DNA of 64,000 nucleotides from Paenibacillus naphthalenovorans (GCF_900099895.1 NZ_FNDY01000010.1:1-64000), one strand, 5' to 3'. Numbered from the stretch's first letter, positions 27,293 to 36,596 are shown. Program-made: numbers and translations. Notes: generated by a model from the letters alone, not told the origin.

Positions 27293-28579
27293 ATGCTGAC
27301 TTCCGTTTCAACTTCTAACAAGAGCGCGCGCACCATCATGCTGGCGGACTGTCAGTCGTTTTATGCCAGCGTAGAAAAAGCGGATCACCCGGAATACAAA
27401 AATAAACCCGTTGCTGTGGCGGGAGATCCCGCACGCCGGTCCGGAATCATTCTGGCCGCTTGTCCTATAGCCAAAAGCTATGGAGTAACCACCGCCGAAC
27501 GGCTTGGCGAAGCATTGAACAAGTGCCCGGATCTGGTTGTGGTACGTCCCCGCATGCAGCATTATATCGATGTTTCGCTGATGATTACACAAATCTATGA
27601 AGAGTATACCGATCTTGTTGAAGTATTCAGCATCGACGAGCAATTTCTGGACGTTTCGGCAAGCTTGTCCATTTTCGGGGATCCTGTAACGATTGCCCGG
27701 TCGATTCAACAGAAGGTCCTGAGGCAAACCGGGGTATGGGTGAGGATCGGAATCAGTTCCAACAAAATACTGGCTAAAATCGCAACCGATATATGGGCCA
27801 AAAAGAATGAGAGCGGCGTGTTTACCCTACCCGCTTCACAAGTGGAAGATTTACTGTGGCCTCAGCCCGTAAATAAGATGTTCGGAGTCGGCTCCCGTAT
27901 GACGGCTCATTTTACCCGCTTTGGCATGCATACCATAGGCGATATCGCGAGAACGCCGCTTCCGCGCCTCAAAGCTCGATTCCGTGCCTATTTCGGCAAG
28001 CAGTCGGATATCCATGCCGAGGTGATGTGGCGGACGGCGAACGGCCTGGATGAAAGTGTGGTTACTCCCAAAACCTTTGATACTCCGCCCAAGTCCATCG
28101 GACACATGATGACTTTACCCAGAGACTACACGAAAACGACCGAGGTGGACACGATCCTTCTCGAGCTCACGGAGGAGGTCTGCCGCGACTGCCGGCGTAA
28201 AGGATATATGGGTTCCGTAGTGACGGTGAGCTGCATGTGCAGCCCCTACGAAGCACCGACCGGATTTTCCCGCCAGATGAAGATGCCGGACCCTACGAAT
28301 CATACGAATACGGTATTCAAAGCCGTGAAGAAGCTTTTTTATCGCTTTTGGGACCATATGCCAGTACGCCGCCTCGGCGTCACCTTAAGCCAGTTGACGA
28401 ATGATCAAAATTATCAGCTTACTTTATTCGAGGATCAAGAAAAAATCAGGTCTTTAGAGAAAGCAACTGACTTGATAAAGGATCGGTACGGGAGCTCGGC
28501 CATTGTACGGGCTTCTTCGCTGACTGCGGCCGGCCAAGCCGTGGAGAGATCATTGAAAATCGGAGGACATTATAAATGA
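27293..28579 (+). CDS. Y-family DNA polymerase (UvrX/YqjW type)
   Basis: A 428-residue translesion polymerase with the catalytic motifs MLADCQSFYASVEKA near residue 16 and FSIDEQFLDVS near 114, a thumb with FGVGSRMTAHFTRFG, and a little-finger domain ending in a beta-clamp-binding-like NYQLTLFEDQ near 390. It is closer to UvrX/YqjW than to classical DinB, as indicated by the YolD-like partner. The ATG at 27293 follows GAGGGTGAACATCAT. Two LexA boxes sit in its promoter. Its TGA overlaps the next ATG. Confidence 0.93.
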   Translation: MLTSVSTSNKSARTIMLADCQSFYASVEKADHPEYKNKPVAVAGDPARRSGIILAACPIAKSYGVTTAERLGEALNKCPDLVVVRPRMQHYIDVSLMITQIYEEYTDLVEVFSIDEQFLDVSASLSIFGDPVTIARSIQQKVLRQTGVWVRIGISSNKILAKIATDIWAKKNESGVFTLPASQVEDLLWPQPVNKMFGVGSRMTAHFTRFGMHTIGDIARTPLPRLKARFRAYFGKQSDIHAEVMWRTANGLDESVVTPKTFDTPPKSIGHMMTLPRDYTKTTEVDTILLELTEEVCRDCRRKGYMGSVVTVSCMCSPYEAPTGFSRQMKMPDPTNHTNTVFKAVKKLFYRFWDHMPVRRLGVTLSQLTNDQNYQLTLFEDQEKIRSLEKATDLIKDRYGSSAIVRASSLTAAGQAVERSLKIGGHYK

Positions 28580-28920
28580 AAGACAACAAATTGACACCCG
28601 GCAAAAACATCCTATGGGAGTCCTCACGCATGATGCTGCCCGAGCATAAGGAGCAATTGCTCCGGCACCGCCGCGAGCTCGGCAGACAAGAGAAGCCGAC
28701 GCTCGACGAGCAGCGCTTGGAGGAGCTTGGACAGACGCTCGGCATCGCGCTCCATGAAGACGCGGCGCTGCGCCTTACACTGTATGATAACGGGGAGCGC
28801 AAGTCGATCGACTGTACGATTCTGCAGGCCGATCTGCATCTGCAGCGGATCAAGGTACGCTGCAGTGAAGGCTCCACATGGGTAAGGCTAGCCGACTTGA
28901 TCGGCGCCGAACTGCTGTGA
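28576..28920 (+). CDS. YolD-like protein
   Basis: A 114-residue YolD-family protein (NILWESSRMMLPEHKEQLL near 12-30). YolD-like genes are habitually paired with UvrX-type Y polymerases and are thought to modulate them, perhaps as UmuD-like partners; this is a family association. The start overlaps the polymerase stop (AATGA) and follows GGAGGACATTATAA, so translation is coupled and both belong to one SOS unit. Confidence 0.92.
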   Translation: MKDNKLTPGKNILWESSRMMLPEHKEQLLRHRRELGRQEKPTLDEQRLEELGQTLGIALHEDAALRLTLYDNGERKSIDCTILQADLHLQRIKVRCSEGSTWVRLADLIGAELL

Positions 28921-29058
28921 GCAGACTCTCTCTTACGCAGCAGGAGAAATTCCCTCGCTTCATATTTTCTTGCGCTTCCATAAAAGAAGGGGATCCGGGC
29001 GCGGGAAGGCATATAACAGCCGGCATCACTGCACTAATCCGGCATCGGACGGTATCCG

Positions 29059-30396
29059 TCAGAAGCCGCTTTTTGCCGTATCCGTCCCTTGATCCGCAAG
29101 GGCTTCGCCATTCCCTGTACCGGAATTGCCGTATACCGTATTGCTTTCACAGCGGGCGCTGCCGAGCCGGATGGCTGCCGAGGAGCAGCTAAACAGCGTA
29201 TTGCCTGATACCAGGTTGCTGCGGCACCGGGCCCCGCTCCCTTCGCCCTTGGTATTCAGCAGGATGCCGGTTTTCACACGCCGGACGTCGTTGCCTGTCA
29301 CGGCATTGCCATCGCTGTTCAGCAGGGCAATGCCTTCCGGCGCGCCGTCGACCTTATTGCCGGAAATGAGATTGCCCGCCGGACGCTCCAGCTCCGCCGT
29401 TCCTTCTCCTTCAAGCATAATGCCCGTAAACGCCGCCCGGGAAATGACATTGTGCTGAATCAGATTGTCCGTGCTGTAGCTGCGCAGCAGGATGCCGCGA
29501 GAACAGCTCGTCTCGTCCTTGGCCAATCCGGCGCCGGAAGCCGTGTTTCCTTCAATCCGGTTATGCGAGCAGGGCTTGATCTTCGAGGACACGACCACAA
29601 AGGCGTCTTTGCATTTCTCCGCCGTATTGCCGGATACGGTCGAATAGGAGCATCCTGCCGACAAATAGATGCAGGGTCTGGGCAGCTGCACAAACCGGTT
29701 ATCCGTAATCCGAAGCCCTTCTCCGGATTCGGCCACGATACCGTATCCCTCATTATCATTACCCGCTGAAAGCAAGGAATTGAACAAGCAGCCGCTCACT
29801 GCAACATGCCGGCAATCCGTGATCCGTATGCCGTTTGTAATCTTGGAGAACGAGCAATCCCGTATCCGAACATGCTCGCAATCCTTGAGGTGAACCGCCC
29901 GTTCCGGATCTGCGAATACTTCCTGATACAGATTTCCGGTCCCCTCGAATCCAAGACTTTCCACTTCGGCATGCTTCACACCGTTGCCAACCATCAGGAT
30001 CAAATGAGACTGAAGCGACTTGAGCACCGACCTCTGGCTGGATGCTCCAAGCAGCTTAACATTAGAGTAAAGCACAAGGCTCGAATTCAAATAATAGGTA
30101 CCCGGAGGAAAATAAACGATGCCCCCTGTCCTCACAGCCGCATTCATGGCGGATTGGATGGCGGGTGCATCGTCCACATTGGTTCGTCCGAGATTGCCTG
30201 CCCCGTAATCCTTCACATTATGCCAAATCGGCGACTCCTGCTGGACAGCGCCAGGCAGTGCAGCAGCCGACGCCGTACCCCAGCCCGTACCTGCTCCTGA
30301 TGCCAGCATCATCGCCGTGGCCGAACCGACCGTGGCCAACAGCTGACGGCGCGTCAACCCTCTACTGCCTTGCTCCGGCTTTTCCGAGTGTGACAT
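29059..30396 (-). CDS. Tat-exported right-handed beta-helix protein
   Basis: A 445-residue protein with a twin-arginine signal (LTRRQLLATVGSA near residue 15, then a hydrophobic stretch and an Ala-rich cleavage region). VKDYGAGNLGRTNVDDAPAI and GGIVYFPPGTYYL mark a pectate-lyase-3-like N-terminal module. About ten coils of beta-helix repeats with N-x-I/V-x-G-N turns follow. Such folds occur in polysaccharide lyases, epimerases and phage tailspikes; no catalytic site can be fixed. The start follows GGGGGAGAGAGA. It stands alone between yolD and spoVIF. Confidence 0.85.
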   Translation of the reverse strand: MSHSEKPEQGSRGLTRRQLLATVGSATAMMLASGAGTGWGTASAAALPGAVQQESPIWHNVKDYGAGNLGRTNVDDAPAIQSAMNAAVRTGGIVYFPPGTYYLNSSLVLYSNVKLLGASSQRSVLKSLQSHLILMVGNGVKHAEVESLGFEGTGNLYQEVFADPERAVHLKDCEHVRIRDCSFSKITNGIRITDCRHVAVSGCLFNSLLSAGNDNEGYGIVAESGEGLRITDNRFVQLPRPCIYLSAGCSYSTVSGNTAEKCKDAFVVVSSKIKPCSHNRIEGNTASGAGLAKDETSCSRGILLRSYSTDNLIQHNVISRAAFTGIMLEGEGTAELERPAGNLISGNKVDGAPEGIALLNSDGNAVTGNDVRRVKTGILLNTKGEGSGARCRSNLVSGNTLFSCSSAAIRLGSARCESNTVYGNSGTGNGEALADQGTDTAKSGF

Positions 30397-30488
30397 TCTC
30401 TCTCCCCCTATGACAAAAACTAGCAATCTATTCAAAATTATAACTTTTGCTGCGCCGCTTGACAATGCATCCTTCACTTGAACCTTGC

Positions 30489-30520
30489 AAAAAAAAACAC
30501 GTTCCGCTTCAGCGGAACAT
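30489..30520 (-). terminator. terminator overlapping the spoVIF stop codon
   Basis: On the minus strand GTTCCGCT-GA-AGCGGAAC, extended by CAT/GTG, is followed by eight T. The TGA stop lies at the loop side of the stem, so the 5' arm is coding sequence. Confidence 0.85.
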
Positions 30521-30796
30521 GCTCCACAGCTTAATCAAGTGAAACGTATTATTCGGATCGATTTTTTGGGAGATCACAAAATTGACCAGATGCTCCGTCT
30601 GCTGCTCCGTTACCTTCTCGCCGAGCACCTTGGTCAACGTCGCGACAAAGCGGCGCACCTTCACCCGGTCCTGCAAATCGTACTTGTTTACGCCCTTCAA
30701 AATCATTTTGACACGTTCTTTGGTTTCCGGGTTTTTCATTTTCAGCTTGATCCGCTCCACCTGCGCGGGATCAAAACCGAACTTTGTATAGCTCAT
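30509..30796 (-). CDS. spoVIF: stage VI sporulation protein F-like
   Basis: A 95-residue helical basic protein beginning MSYTKFGFDPAQVERIKLKM and ending KIDPNNTFHLIKLWSMFR. It resembles Paenibacillus proteins annotated as stage VI sporulation protein F, whose B. subtilis namesake helps coat assembly under sigma-K. Similarity to the Bacillus protein is weak, so the role is inferred. The ATG follows GCGGAGGTGCAGCTCA. It is a single-gene unit with its own terminator. Confidence 0.7.
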   Translation of the reverse strand: MSYTKFGFDPAQVERIKLKMKNPETKERVKMILKGVNKYDLQDRVKVRRFVATLTKVLGEKVTEQQTEHLVNFVISQKIDPNNTFHLIKLWSMFR

Positions 30797-31055
30797 TGAG
30801 CTGCACCTCCGCTTTCACGTAAGTAGAGTGGACTTCTATACCACACACAGTAAGTCTATGACGAAGGGCTTGGCCATGTGTACCTATTTATTGTTCCACC
30901 CCGCCGCAGCTGTGACCCTGAACACCTTGGAAGGCCGCATATTTTAATACCAGGACATCGATGACAGTCGGCTAACCATTTAAACAGGTTTTCATCTCCA
31001 AGCAAATACGGTAATATAGAACTTGTCGAATATTATCGAATAAGGGCGGATAGAA

Positions 31056-31232
31056 ATGGACAACGGAGGAGTTACAAAGGAAGAGCTTTCTTTATTGCTA
31101 TCCCATAATTCCAAAAACCTTAGGGAATCATTCACATCTGTTGAACCCAATACCAGTACTTTTATTCCTAGGTCCAAGCGGCATAGACGAAGAAAAAAGT
31201 GGCTTTCTCTTCCATGGAAGGGCAAGGGCTAG
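31056..31232 (+). CDS. 58-residue basic hypothetical protein
   Basis: The frame starts MDNGGVTKEELSLLLSHNSK and ends with an Arg/Lys-rich tail (SKRHRRRKKWLSLPWKGKG). It stops 18 bases before a bidirectional terminator. The ribosome binding site (GGGCGGATAGAA) is weak. The polarised composition, acidic-neutral head and basic tail, could suit a nucleic-acid or membrane-surface protein. No family is recognised. Confidence 0.4.
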   Translation: MDNGGVTKEELSLLLSHNSKNLRESFTSVEPNTSTFIPRSKRHRRRKKWLSLPWKGKG

Positions 31233-31244
31233 CCTTTATCCGTG

Positions 31245-31289
31245 AAAAAAGCATCCCGGCAGGTTTATGCTCTGCCGGGATGCTTTTTT
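31245..31289. terminator. bidirectional terminator between small gene and recG
   Basis: GCATCCCGGCAG (31251-31262) and CTGCCGGGATGC (31272-31283) are flanked by AAAAAA and TTTTTT, so it can end both the plus-strand small gene and the minus-strand recG operon. Confidence 0.92.
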
Positions 31290-31299
31290 ATGAGGAATA

Positions 31300-33354
31300 T
31301 CAGTCCATCAGGTCATTATCGAAAATGCGCTCGCGCTGCAAATATTCACGAAGCGACGCATAACCGGCCCCGGTCCAAAAGTCGGGTCGTCGCACCATCT
31401 CGGCAGCGTCATCACGCGCCTGCTCCATGATTTCAAAGTCAATCACCATATCCGCGACCCGGAAATCTGGAACGCCGCTTTGTTTGGTGCCGAAGAAATC
31501 ACCGGGACCGCGCAGCTCCAAATCCCGCCGTGCGATTTCAAACCCGTCGTTTGTCTGAGTCATCACCTTCATCCGCTCTTTTCCGACCTCATTCTTCGGA
31601 TCGGCGATGAGCACACAATAGGATTGGTGCTCGCCGCGCCCGACACGGCCCCGAAGCTGATGAAGCTGTGACAGCCCGAACCGGTCGGCATCGTATACCA
31701 CCATCAGAGTGGCATTCGGCACATCGACGCCAACCTCAATAACGGTCGTGGATACAAGTACCTGCACCCGCCCGGCGCTGAATTCGCGCATGACCTCATC
31801 CTTCTCGCCGGGCGTCATCCGGCCGTGAAGCAAACCGACTTTGTATTCGGGAAAAGCGTACTGCAGCTGGGCATGCACATCGATGGCGTTTTGCACGTCG
31901 AGCTTCTCGGATTCTTCAATCAACGGGCAAATGACATAGGCCTGCCTGCCGGCAGCCACCTCGCGGCGAATGAAACCGAGCACCCGCTCCAGCATGTTGT
32001 GTCCTACCGCGTACGTCTTGACCGGCTTACGCCCCTTCGGCAGCTCCCTGAGCGTAGATACATCCATATCCCCGAAAGCGGTGATGGCCAACGTCCGCGG
32101 AATCGGGGTCGCCGTCATCGTCAGCACATCGGGATTTAAACCCTTGCGGCGCAAAATACTCCGCTGCTGAACGCCGAAGCGGTGCTGTTCATCCGTCACC
32201 ACAAGCCCCAGGTTCCGGAAGAACACGTCCTCCTGAATGAGCGCATGGGTACCGACTATGATATCGGTGAGCCCCATTTGCAAGGAGGCAAGCACCTCAC
32301 GACGCTGCTTGCCCGTCAGGCTACCGGTGAGCAGGGCGGTTTGAATGCCGTAGGGTTCGAACAAGCGATCAAGCGATCGTTTGTGCTGTTCCGCCAAAAT
32401 TTCCGTCGGAGCCATAAGCGCCCCCTGATAGCCTGCTTTTACAACGGCAAACAAGGAGGCCGCCGCCACCACGGTTTTACCGGCCCCGACATCTCCCTGC
32501 AGCAGCCGGTTCATCGCATAGTTTTGCTGCAGGTCATGAAGAATTTCAGCCAACACGTTTTTTTGCGATTCCGTCAATGCAAACGGCAGGCTGCGTACAA
32601 AGCTGCGCACCCCCGGCAAATCGACAGGATGCGCAACCCCGTCGGCCCGTTGATGATGAAGCGCGCGGTAAGCCTGCATCTTAAGCTGAAACAAGAACAG
32701 CTCTTCATACACCATGCGGCGTCTGGCCCGCTGGCCCTGCTCCATCGATCCGGGCAAATGCAGCAGGGAAACAGCCTGCTTCCTCGGAAGAAGATCGTAT
32801 TTGCGAAGCAGCTCGGCAGGAAGCACCTCCGGAATCATCTCACCGAATTGCAGCAGCGCTTGTTTCATCGTTTGCCGGAACCACTTCTGCGTGATCGATC
32901 CGCCCACCGAATAAACAGGCTGCAGCGTGCCGATCTGCGAAGTCCCCCGACCCGGAAATTCCGCTTCCGTTACCGTCAGGCTCATCCTTTTTTGATCCCA
33001 TTTGCCTGTCAATATTATTTCGCTGCCCGCGCTCAGCTTGTCCTTCAAATAATGCCGGTTAAACCAAACGGCCGTAATGAACAATCCGTCGACCACGATT
33101 TTACAGCTCATACGGGATTTCATCCGGCCATACATTTGGACCTGAGGAACCCCTGCTATCTTTGCCTGCACCGTAATTTTGTCGCCATCCTTCACCTGCG
33201 TCAAATCCCGAAGCGTGTAATCCTCGTAGCGGAAAGGATAATAATCGAGGAGCTCCCCGACGCTCGTAATCCCAAGCGCGAGCAACTCCTCAGGCTTCTT
33301 GCCTTTGACGCCGGACACCTTCGTGACCGGAAGCGAATATAAATCAATGGTCAT
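31300..33354 (-). CDS. recG: ATP-dependent DNA helicase RecG
   Basis: RecG reverses stalled forks and branch-migrates Holliday junctions. The 684-residue protein has an N-terminal wedge/OB domain (about 60-150), Walker A GDVGAGKTVVAAA near 292, a DEQH box (VVTDEQHRFGVQQR) and motif VI (QLRGRVGRGEHQSYC). The ATG at 33354 follows the degV stop with one base between; no strong ribosome binding site is present, so coupling is likely. It ends the fakA-degV-recG run. Confidence 0.97.
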   Translation of the reverse strand: MTIDLYSLPVTKVSGVKGKKPEELLALGITSVGELLDYYPFRYEDYTLRDLTQVKDGDKITVQAKIAGVPQVQMYGRMKSRMSCKIVVDGLFITAVWFNRHYLKDKLSAGSEIILTGKWDQKRMSLTVTEAEFPGRGTSQIGTLQPVYSVGGSITQKWFRQTMKQALLQFGEMIPEVLPAELLRKYDLLPRKQAVSLLHLPGSMEQGQRARRRMVYEELFLFQLKMQAYRALHHQRADGVAHPVDLPGVRSFVRSLPFALTESQKNVLAEILHDLQQNYAMNRLLQGDVGAGKTVVAAASLFAVVKAGYQGALMAPTEILAEQHKRSLDRLFEPYGIQTALLTGSLTGKQRREVLASLQMGLTDIIVGTHALIQEDVFFRNLGLVVTDEQHRFGVQQRSILRRKGLNPDVLTMTATPIPRTLAITAFGDMDVSTLRELPKGRKPVKTYAVGHNMLERVLGFIRREVAAGRQAYVICPLIEESEKLDVQNAIDVHAQLQYAFPEYKVGLLHGRMTPGEKDEVMREFSAGRVQVLVSTTVIEVGVDVPNATLMVVYDADRFGLSQLHQLRGRVGRGEHQSYCVLIADPKNEVGKERMKVMTQTNDGFEIARRDLELRGPGDFFGTKQSGVPDFRVADMVIDFEIMEQARDDAAEMVRRPDFWTGAGYASLREYLQRERIFDNDLMD

Positions 33355-33355
33355 A

Positions 33356-34207
33356 TCAGACAGGGAGCGCAAATGCCGCTACGGTTCCAGGCCCGACATG
33401 GGTGCCGATCACGGGGCCAATGTGTGTGTAATGCACGCTCTCTATAGTAAAATGCTGCGCAATGAGCGACTTCAGCTCTTCCGCCGTATCCCGTCCGGTC
33501 GTATACGCGAGGATCAAGTGAATCGGCTGGCCGCCCAAGTCCTGCTGAAGCAGCTCGACGATCCGGTTCATAGCCTTTTTCTGCCCGCGTATTTTATCTA
33601 CGGAATACACTTCCCCTTCCGCGTTAATAGACAAAATGGGCTTAATGTTCAGCAGCGATCCGAATAACGCCGCCGCTTTGCCGATACGGCCGCCCCTCTG
33701 CAAATATTCCAGCGTGTCGACCAGGAAATACAGCCGCTGCGTTTGACGCATCTTTGCAATCAGCTCTAATATTTCTTCCTTGCTCTTTCCCTGCCTCGCC
33801 GCCTCGGCAGCTGCTACGACAAGCATTCCAATACCGTAAGAAGCTGAACGGCTGTCCACCACTTCAATATCCGCATCGCCTTCGACCATGGATTTGGCCA
33901 GTACCGCAGACTGGTAAGTCCCGCTCATCCTGGATGACAAATGAATCGAAATAATCGGACCGCCGCTCTCCTCCGCCAGCTTTTGATACAGCTGTTGAAA
34001 TTCCACAGGAGACGGCTGGGAGGTGGTCGGCATATCGTTGGACTCGGTCAACCTGCCATAAAACTGCTCCGGTCCGATATCTACAGCATCCCGAAGCACT
34101 TCTTGACCGAACAACACCTTTAACGGCACCATAGCGATGCCAAGCTTCTCCCGAAGGTCGGCCGGTATGTCTGCCGTACTGTCCGTTACAATTCGAACTT
34201 GACTCAA
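33356..34207 (-). CDS. DegV-family fatty-acid-binding protein
   Basis: A 283-residue DegV protein: VRIVTDSTADIPADLREKLG at the start, TSQPSPVEFQQLY near 61, and SSRMSGTYQSA near 94, which holds the Ser/Thr residues binding the fatty-acid carboxylate. FakB-type DegV proteins present exogenous fatty acids to the kinase FakA. The fakA-like gene is directly upstream, which supports a FakA-FakB pair. Acyl specificity cannot be read. Confidence 0.93.
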   Translation of the reverse strand: MSQVRIVTDSTADIPADLREKLGIAMVPLKVLFGQEVLRDAVDIGPEQFYGRLTESNDMPTTSQPSPVEFQQLYQKLAEESGGPIISIHLSSRMSGTYQSAVLAKSMVEGDADIEVVDSRSASYGIGMLVVAAAEAARQGKSKEEILELIAKMRQTQRLYFLVDTLEYLQRGGRIGKAAALFGSLLNIKPILSINAEGEVYSVDKIRGQKKAMNRIVELLQQDLGGQPIHLILAYTTGRDTAEELKSLIAQHFTIESVHYTHIGPVIGTHVGPGTVAAFALPV

Positions 34208-34239
34208 AAAAGCTGCCCCCTTCCTTATCTAAACCTTTT

Positions 34240-36042
34240 TTATTCCGCAGAAATGATGTAGTAGTAGAGAGGCTGGCCGCCCTCGTGGACTTCCACTTCC
34301 ACATCCGCATACGTTTGTTCGATATAATCTGCCAGCTGCTCCGTCTGTTCCGGCCGGGCTTCCGCCCCCGCATACAGCGTGACGATTTCGGCACCGCCTC
34401 CGACAAGACTGTCGATCAGCTTCCGGCAGGAGGCCAAGATATCCGGCTCGGAGGAGACAATACGGCCATTGTGTATGCCGATGTAATCCCCTTGCTTGAT
34501 GTCCATCCCATCCATCTGTGTATCGCGAACGGCATAGGTCACTTGTCCCGCCTGTACATGCTGCAGCGCCTGCTGCATCTCCTCGGCATTCTCCTCCGGA
34601 GCCGCATTCTCCTGGAAGGCGATGACGGCTGCGATCCCTTGAGGAATGGATTTGCTCGGGATCACGATCACCTGCTTGTCTTCCACGAGTTCTACCGCTT
34701 GCTGCGCTGCGAGAATAATGTTGGAGTTGTTTGGCAGAACAAAAACCGTCTGGGCATCGACCCCGGCTACCGCACGCACGATGTCCTCCGTACTCGGATT
34801 CATCGTTTGTCCGCCGTGCAGTACCCGATCGACCCCGAGACTCGTAAAGATGCCGGAAATGCCTTCTCCTGCAGAAACCGCCACAAATCCGTAGCGTTTA
34901 AGCTCTTGTACGGCTTCCTTCCGGGCAGCGGCATCTTCAGAATCCGCAGACAAATGTACGGCCATCCCCGATTGCGCTGCGTTCCGCTGCCCGGCTTCCT
35001 CCATTAAAATATGCGTATGCTGGTCACGCATATTCTCAATCTTGATGCGGCTTAGGTCTCCGTAGTTTTGCGCCAGATTCATAACGCTGCCCGGATATTC
35101 CGCATGAATGTGCACCTTCACGAGATCGTCGTCGGCCACAACGAGCAGAGAGTCGCCGAACGCGGACAACTCTTCGCGGAAACGATGCTCGTCGAAGGTC
35201 CGGCTTGCAACCTTGTCAGCGTTCAACCTCACCATGAATTCCGTACAGTATCCAAATTCGATATCCTCGGTCGCCAGCTTCGCCTGAGCGCTGTGCAGTT
35301 CCCCATGCACATGTTCGAGCGGTTTGGAGATGGTAAGGGCATTCTGTTCCAACACCTCATCCAGCGGCTGAACAGCCCCGAAAGCGGTATAGGGCATATC
35401 CGCGGGCTCTTCCGTTATCTCGGACACCAATGCGGACATGAACCCCTCATAGATGAGAACAAGGCCTTGGGCGCCGGAATCGACTACACCGACCTGCTTC
35501 AGCACGGGGAGCATGTCCTGCGTCTTCGCGAGTGCTTCCCGCGATTTCTTAAGCAGCTCCTCCATGACGATATGGATATCCGACTGCCGCTCCGCTGTTT
35601 TCACGGCTTGCTTGGCCGATTCCTTGGCTACGGTCAGTATCGTTCCTTCCACCGGTTTGACCACCGCTTTATAAGCCATGTCAACACCGCTTTGGAACGC
35701 CGCGGCAAACTGCTTAGCATTGACCGATTCCAAATCCGACACCGCCTTCGCAAAGCCGCGGAACAACTGCGATAAGATGACGCCTGAATTACCGCGCGCA
35801 CCCATCAGCAGCCCTTTGGCCAATGCTTCACCCGCTTTGCCGATATGATCCGAAGGCCTGCGGCGCAGTTCCTCCACACCGGACGTCAGCGTCAGGTTCA
35901 TATTCGTTCCCGTGTCACCATCCGGCACCGGAAAAACGTTTAATGCATTGACCCGGTCTACGTTCGATTTCAATGCATTGGCCCCGGCCTCCACCATCCG
36001 GATAAAGTCTTGTCCGTTAATTTGAATTAAGCGCTTACTCAA
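34240..36042 (-). CDS. fakA: fatty acid kinase FakA-like DAK2 protein
   Basis: A 600-residue protein (YloV family). The N-terminal DAK2/DhaL nucleotide domain has FPVPDGDTGTNMNLTLTSG near 38-56 and MGARGNSGVILSQLFRG near 95; the C-terminal half is DegV-like (LPNNSNIILAAQQAVELVED). FakA phosphorylates fatty acids bound to FakB. The start is a TTG at 36042: GGAAGGAGA sits 9 bases upstream, and a TTG three codons earlier is too close to it. It overlaps nothing and follows yloU by about 70 bases. Confidence 0.94.
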   Translation of the reverse strand: MSKRLIQINGQDFIRMVEAGANALKSNVDRVNALNVFPVPDGDTGTNMNLTLTSGVEELRRRPSDHIGKAGEALAKGLLMGARGNSGVILSQLFRGFAKAVSDLESVNAKQFAAAFQSGVDMAYKAVVKPVEGTILTVAKESAKQAVKTAERQSDIHIVMEELLKKSREALAKTQDMLPVLKQVGVVDSGAQGLVLIYEGFMSALVSEITEEPADMPYTAFGAVQPLDEVLEQNALTISKPLEHVHGELHSAQAKLATEDIEFGYCTEFMVRLNADKVASRTFDEHRFREELSAFGDSLLVVADDDLVKVHIHAEYPGSVMNLAQNYGDLSRIKIENMRDQHTHILMEEAGQRNAAQSGMAVHLSADSEDAAARKEAVQELKRYGFVAVSAGEGISGIFTSLGVDRVLHGGQTMNPSTEDIVRAVAGVDAQTVFVLPNNSNIILAAQQAVELVEDKQVIVIPSKSIPQGIAAVIAFQENAAPEENAEEMQQALQHVQAGQVTYAVRDTQMDGMDIKQGDYIGIHNGRIVSSEPDILASCRKLIDSLVGGGAEIVTLYAGAEARPEQTEQLADYIEQTYADVEVEVHEGGQPLYYYIISAE

Positions 36043-36116
36043 AAAGACCAATCTCCTTCCCCGCTATCACCCTGTCGGCGTCTCATTATATCGGCGACAA
36101 CTGCTGTCTGTCAGTC

Positions 36117-36479
36117 TTATTGCGCGATCCGCACGCCTTGAACAAAAATATTAACATAGTCCACTTGCAGTCCTGCCACTTCGTTCAGCATGTATTTCAC
36201 TTTGGTCTGAACATTGTGGGCTACGACCGAAATTTTCGTGCCGTAGCTGACGACGATATATAAATCAATGGTCAGCACGCCCTGCTCATCACGATGAACC
36301 TCCACACCCCGGCTCAAATTATCCCGACGCAGCAGTTCTGCGATTCCGTCTTTTAATTGATTGCGCGAAGCCATTCCCACGAGTCCATAGCAATCCAAAG
36401 CAGCTGAGCCTGCGAGCACAGCAATCACTTCATCGGTTACGTATATTTTGCCATATTGTGTGTTAAGTTCGACAGCCAT
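36117..36479 (-). CDS. yloU: Asp23/Gls24-family protein YloU
   Basis: A 120-residue Asp23-family protein: YGKIYVTDEVIAVLAGSAAL at 9-28 and LTIDLYIVVSYGTKI near 70. Family members are abundant cytoplasmic or membrane-associated proteins linked to envelope stress and alkaline shock. It precedes fakA as in B. subtilis yloU-yloV. A probable -10, TACAAT, lies about 50 bases upstream on the minus strand. Confidence 0.93.
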   Translation of the reverse strand: MAVELNTQYGKIYVTDEVIAVLAGSAALDCYGLVGMASRNQLKDGIAELLRRDNLSRGVEVHRDEQGVLTIDLYIVVSYGTKISVVAHNVQTKVKYMLNEVAGLQVDYVNIFVQGVRIAQ

Positions 36480-36596
36480 CTCTCTAACAGCTCCTTTAAT
36501 CCAGATTCGGATGGACTATGTTACATTGTACTATAATCATCACAAGAAATAAACAAACCTCCTTATCCATAGCGGAAGAAAAACCGCACGCATTCG

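Noticed and set aside
32182-33342. 386-codon plus-strand frame opposite recG
   Set aside because: Antisense to conserved helicase domains, with no ribosome binding site or family match.
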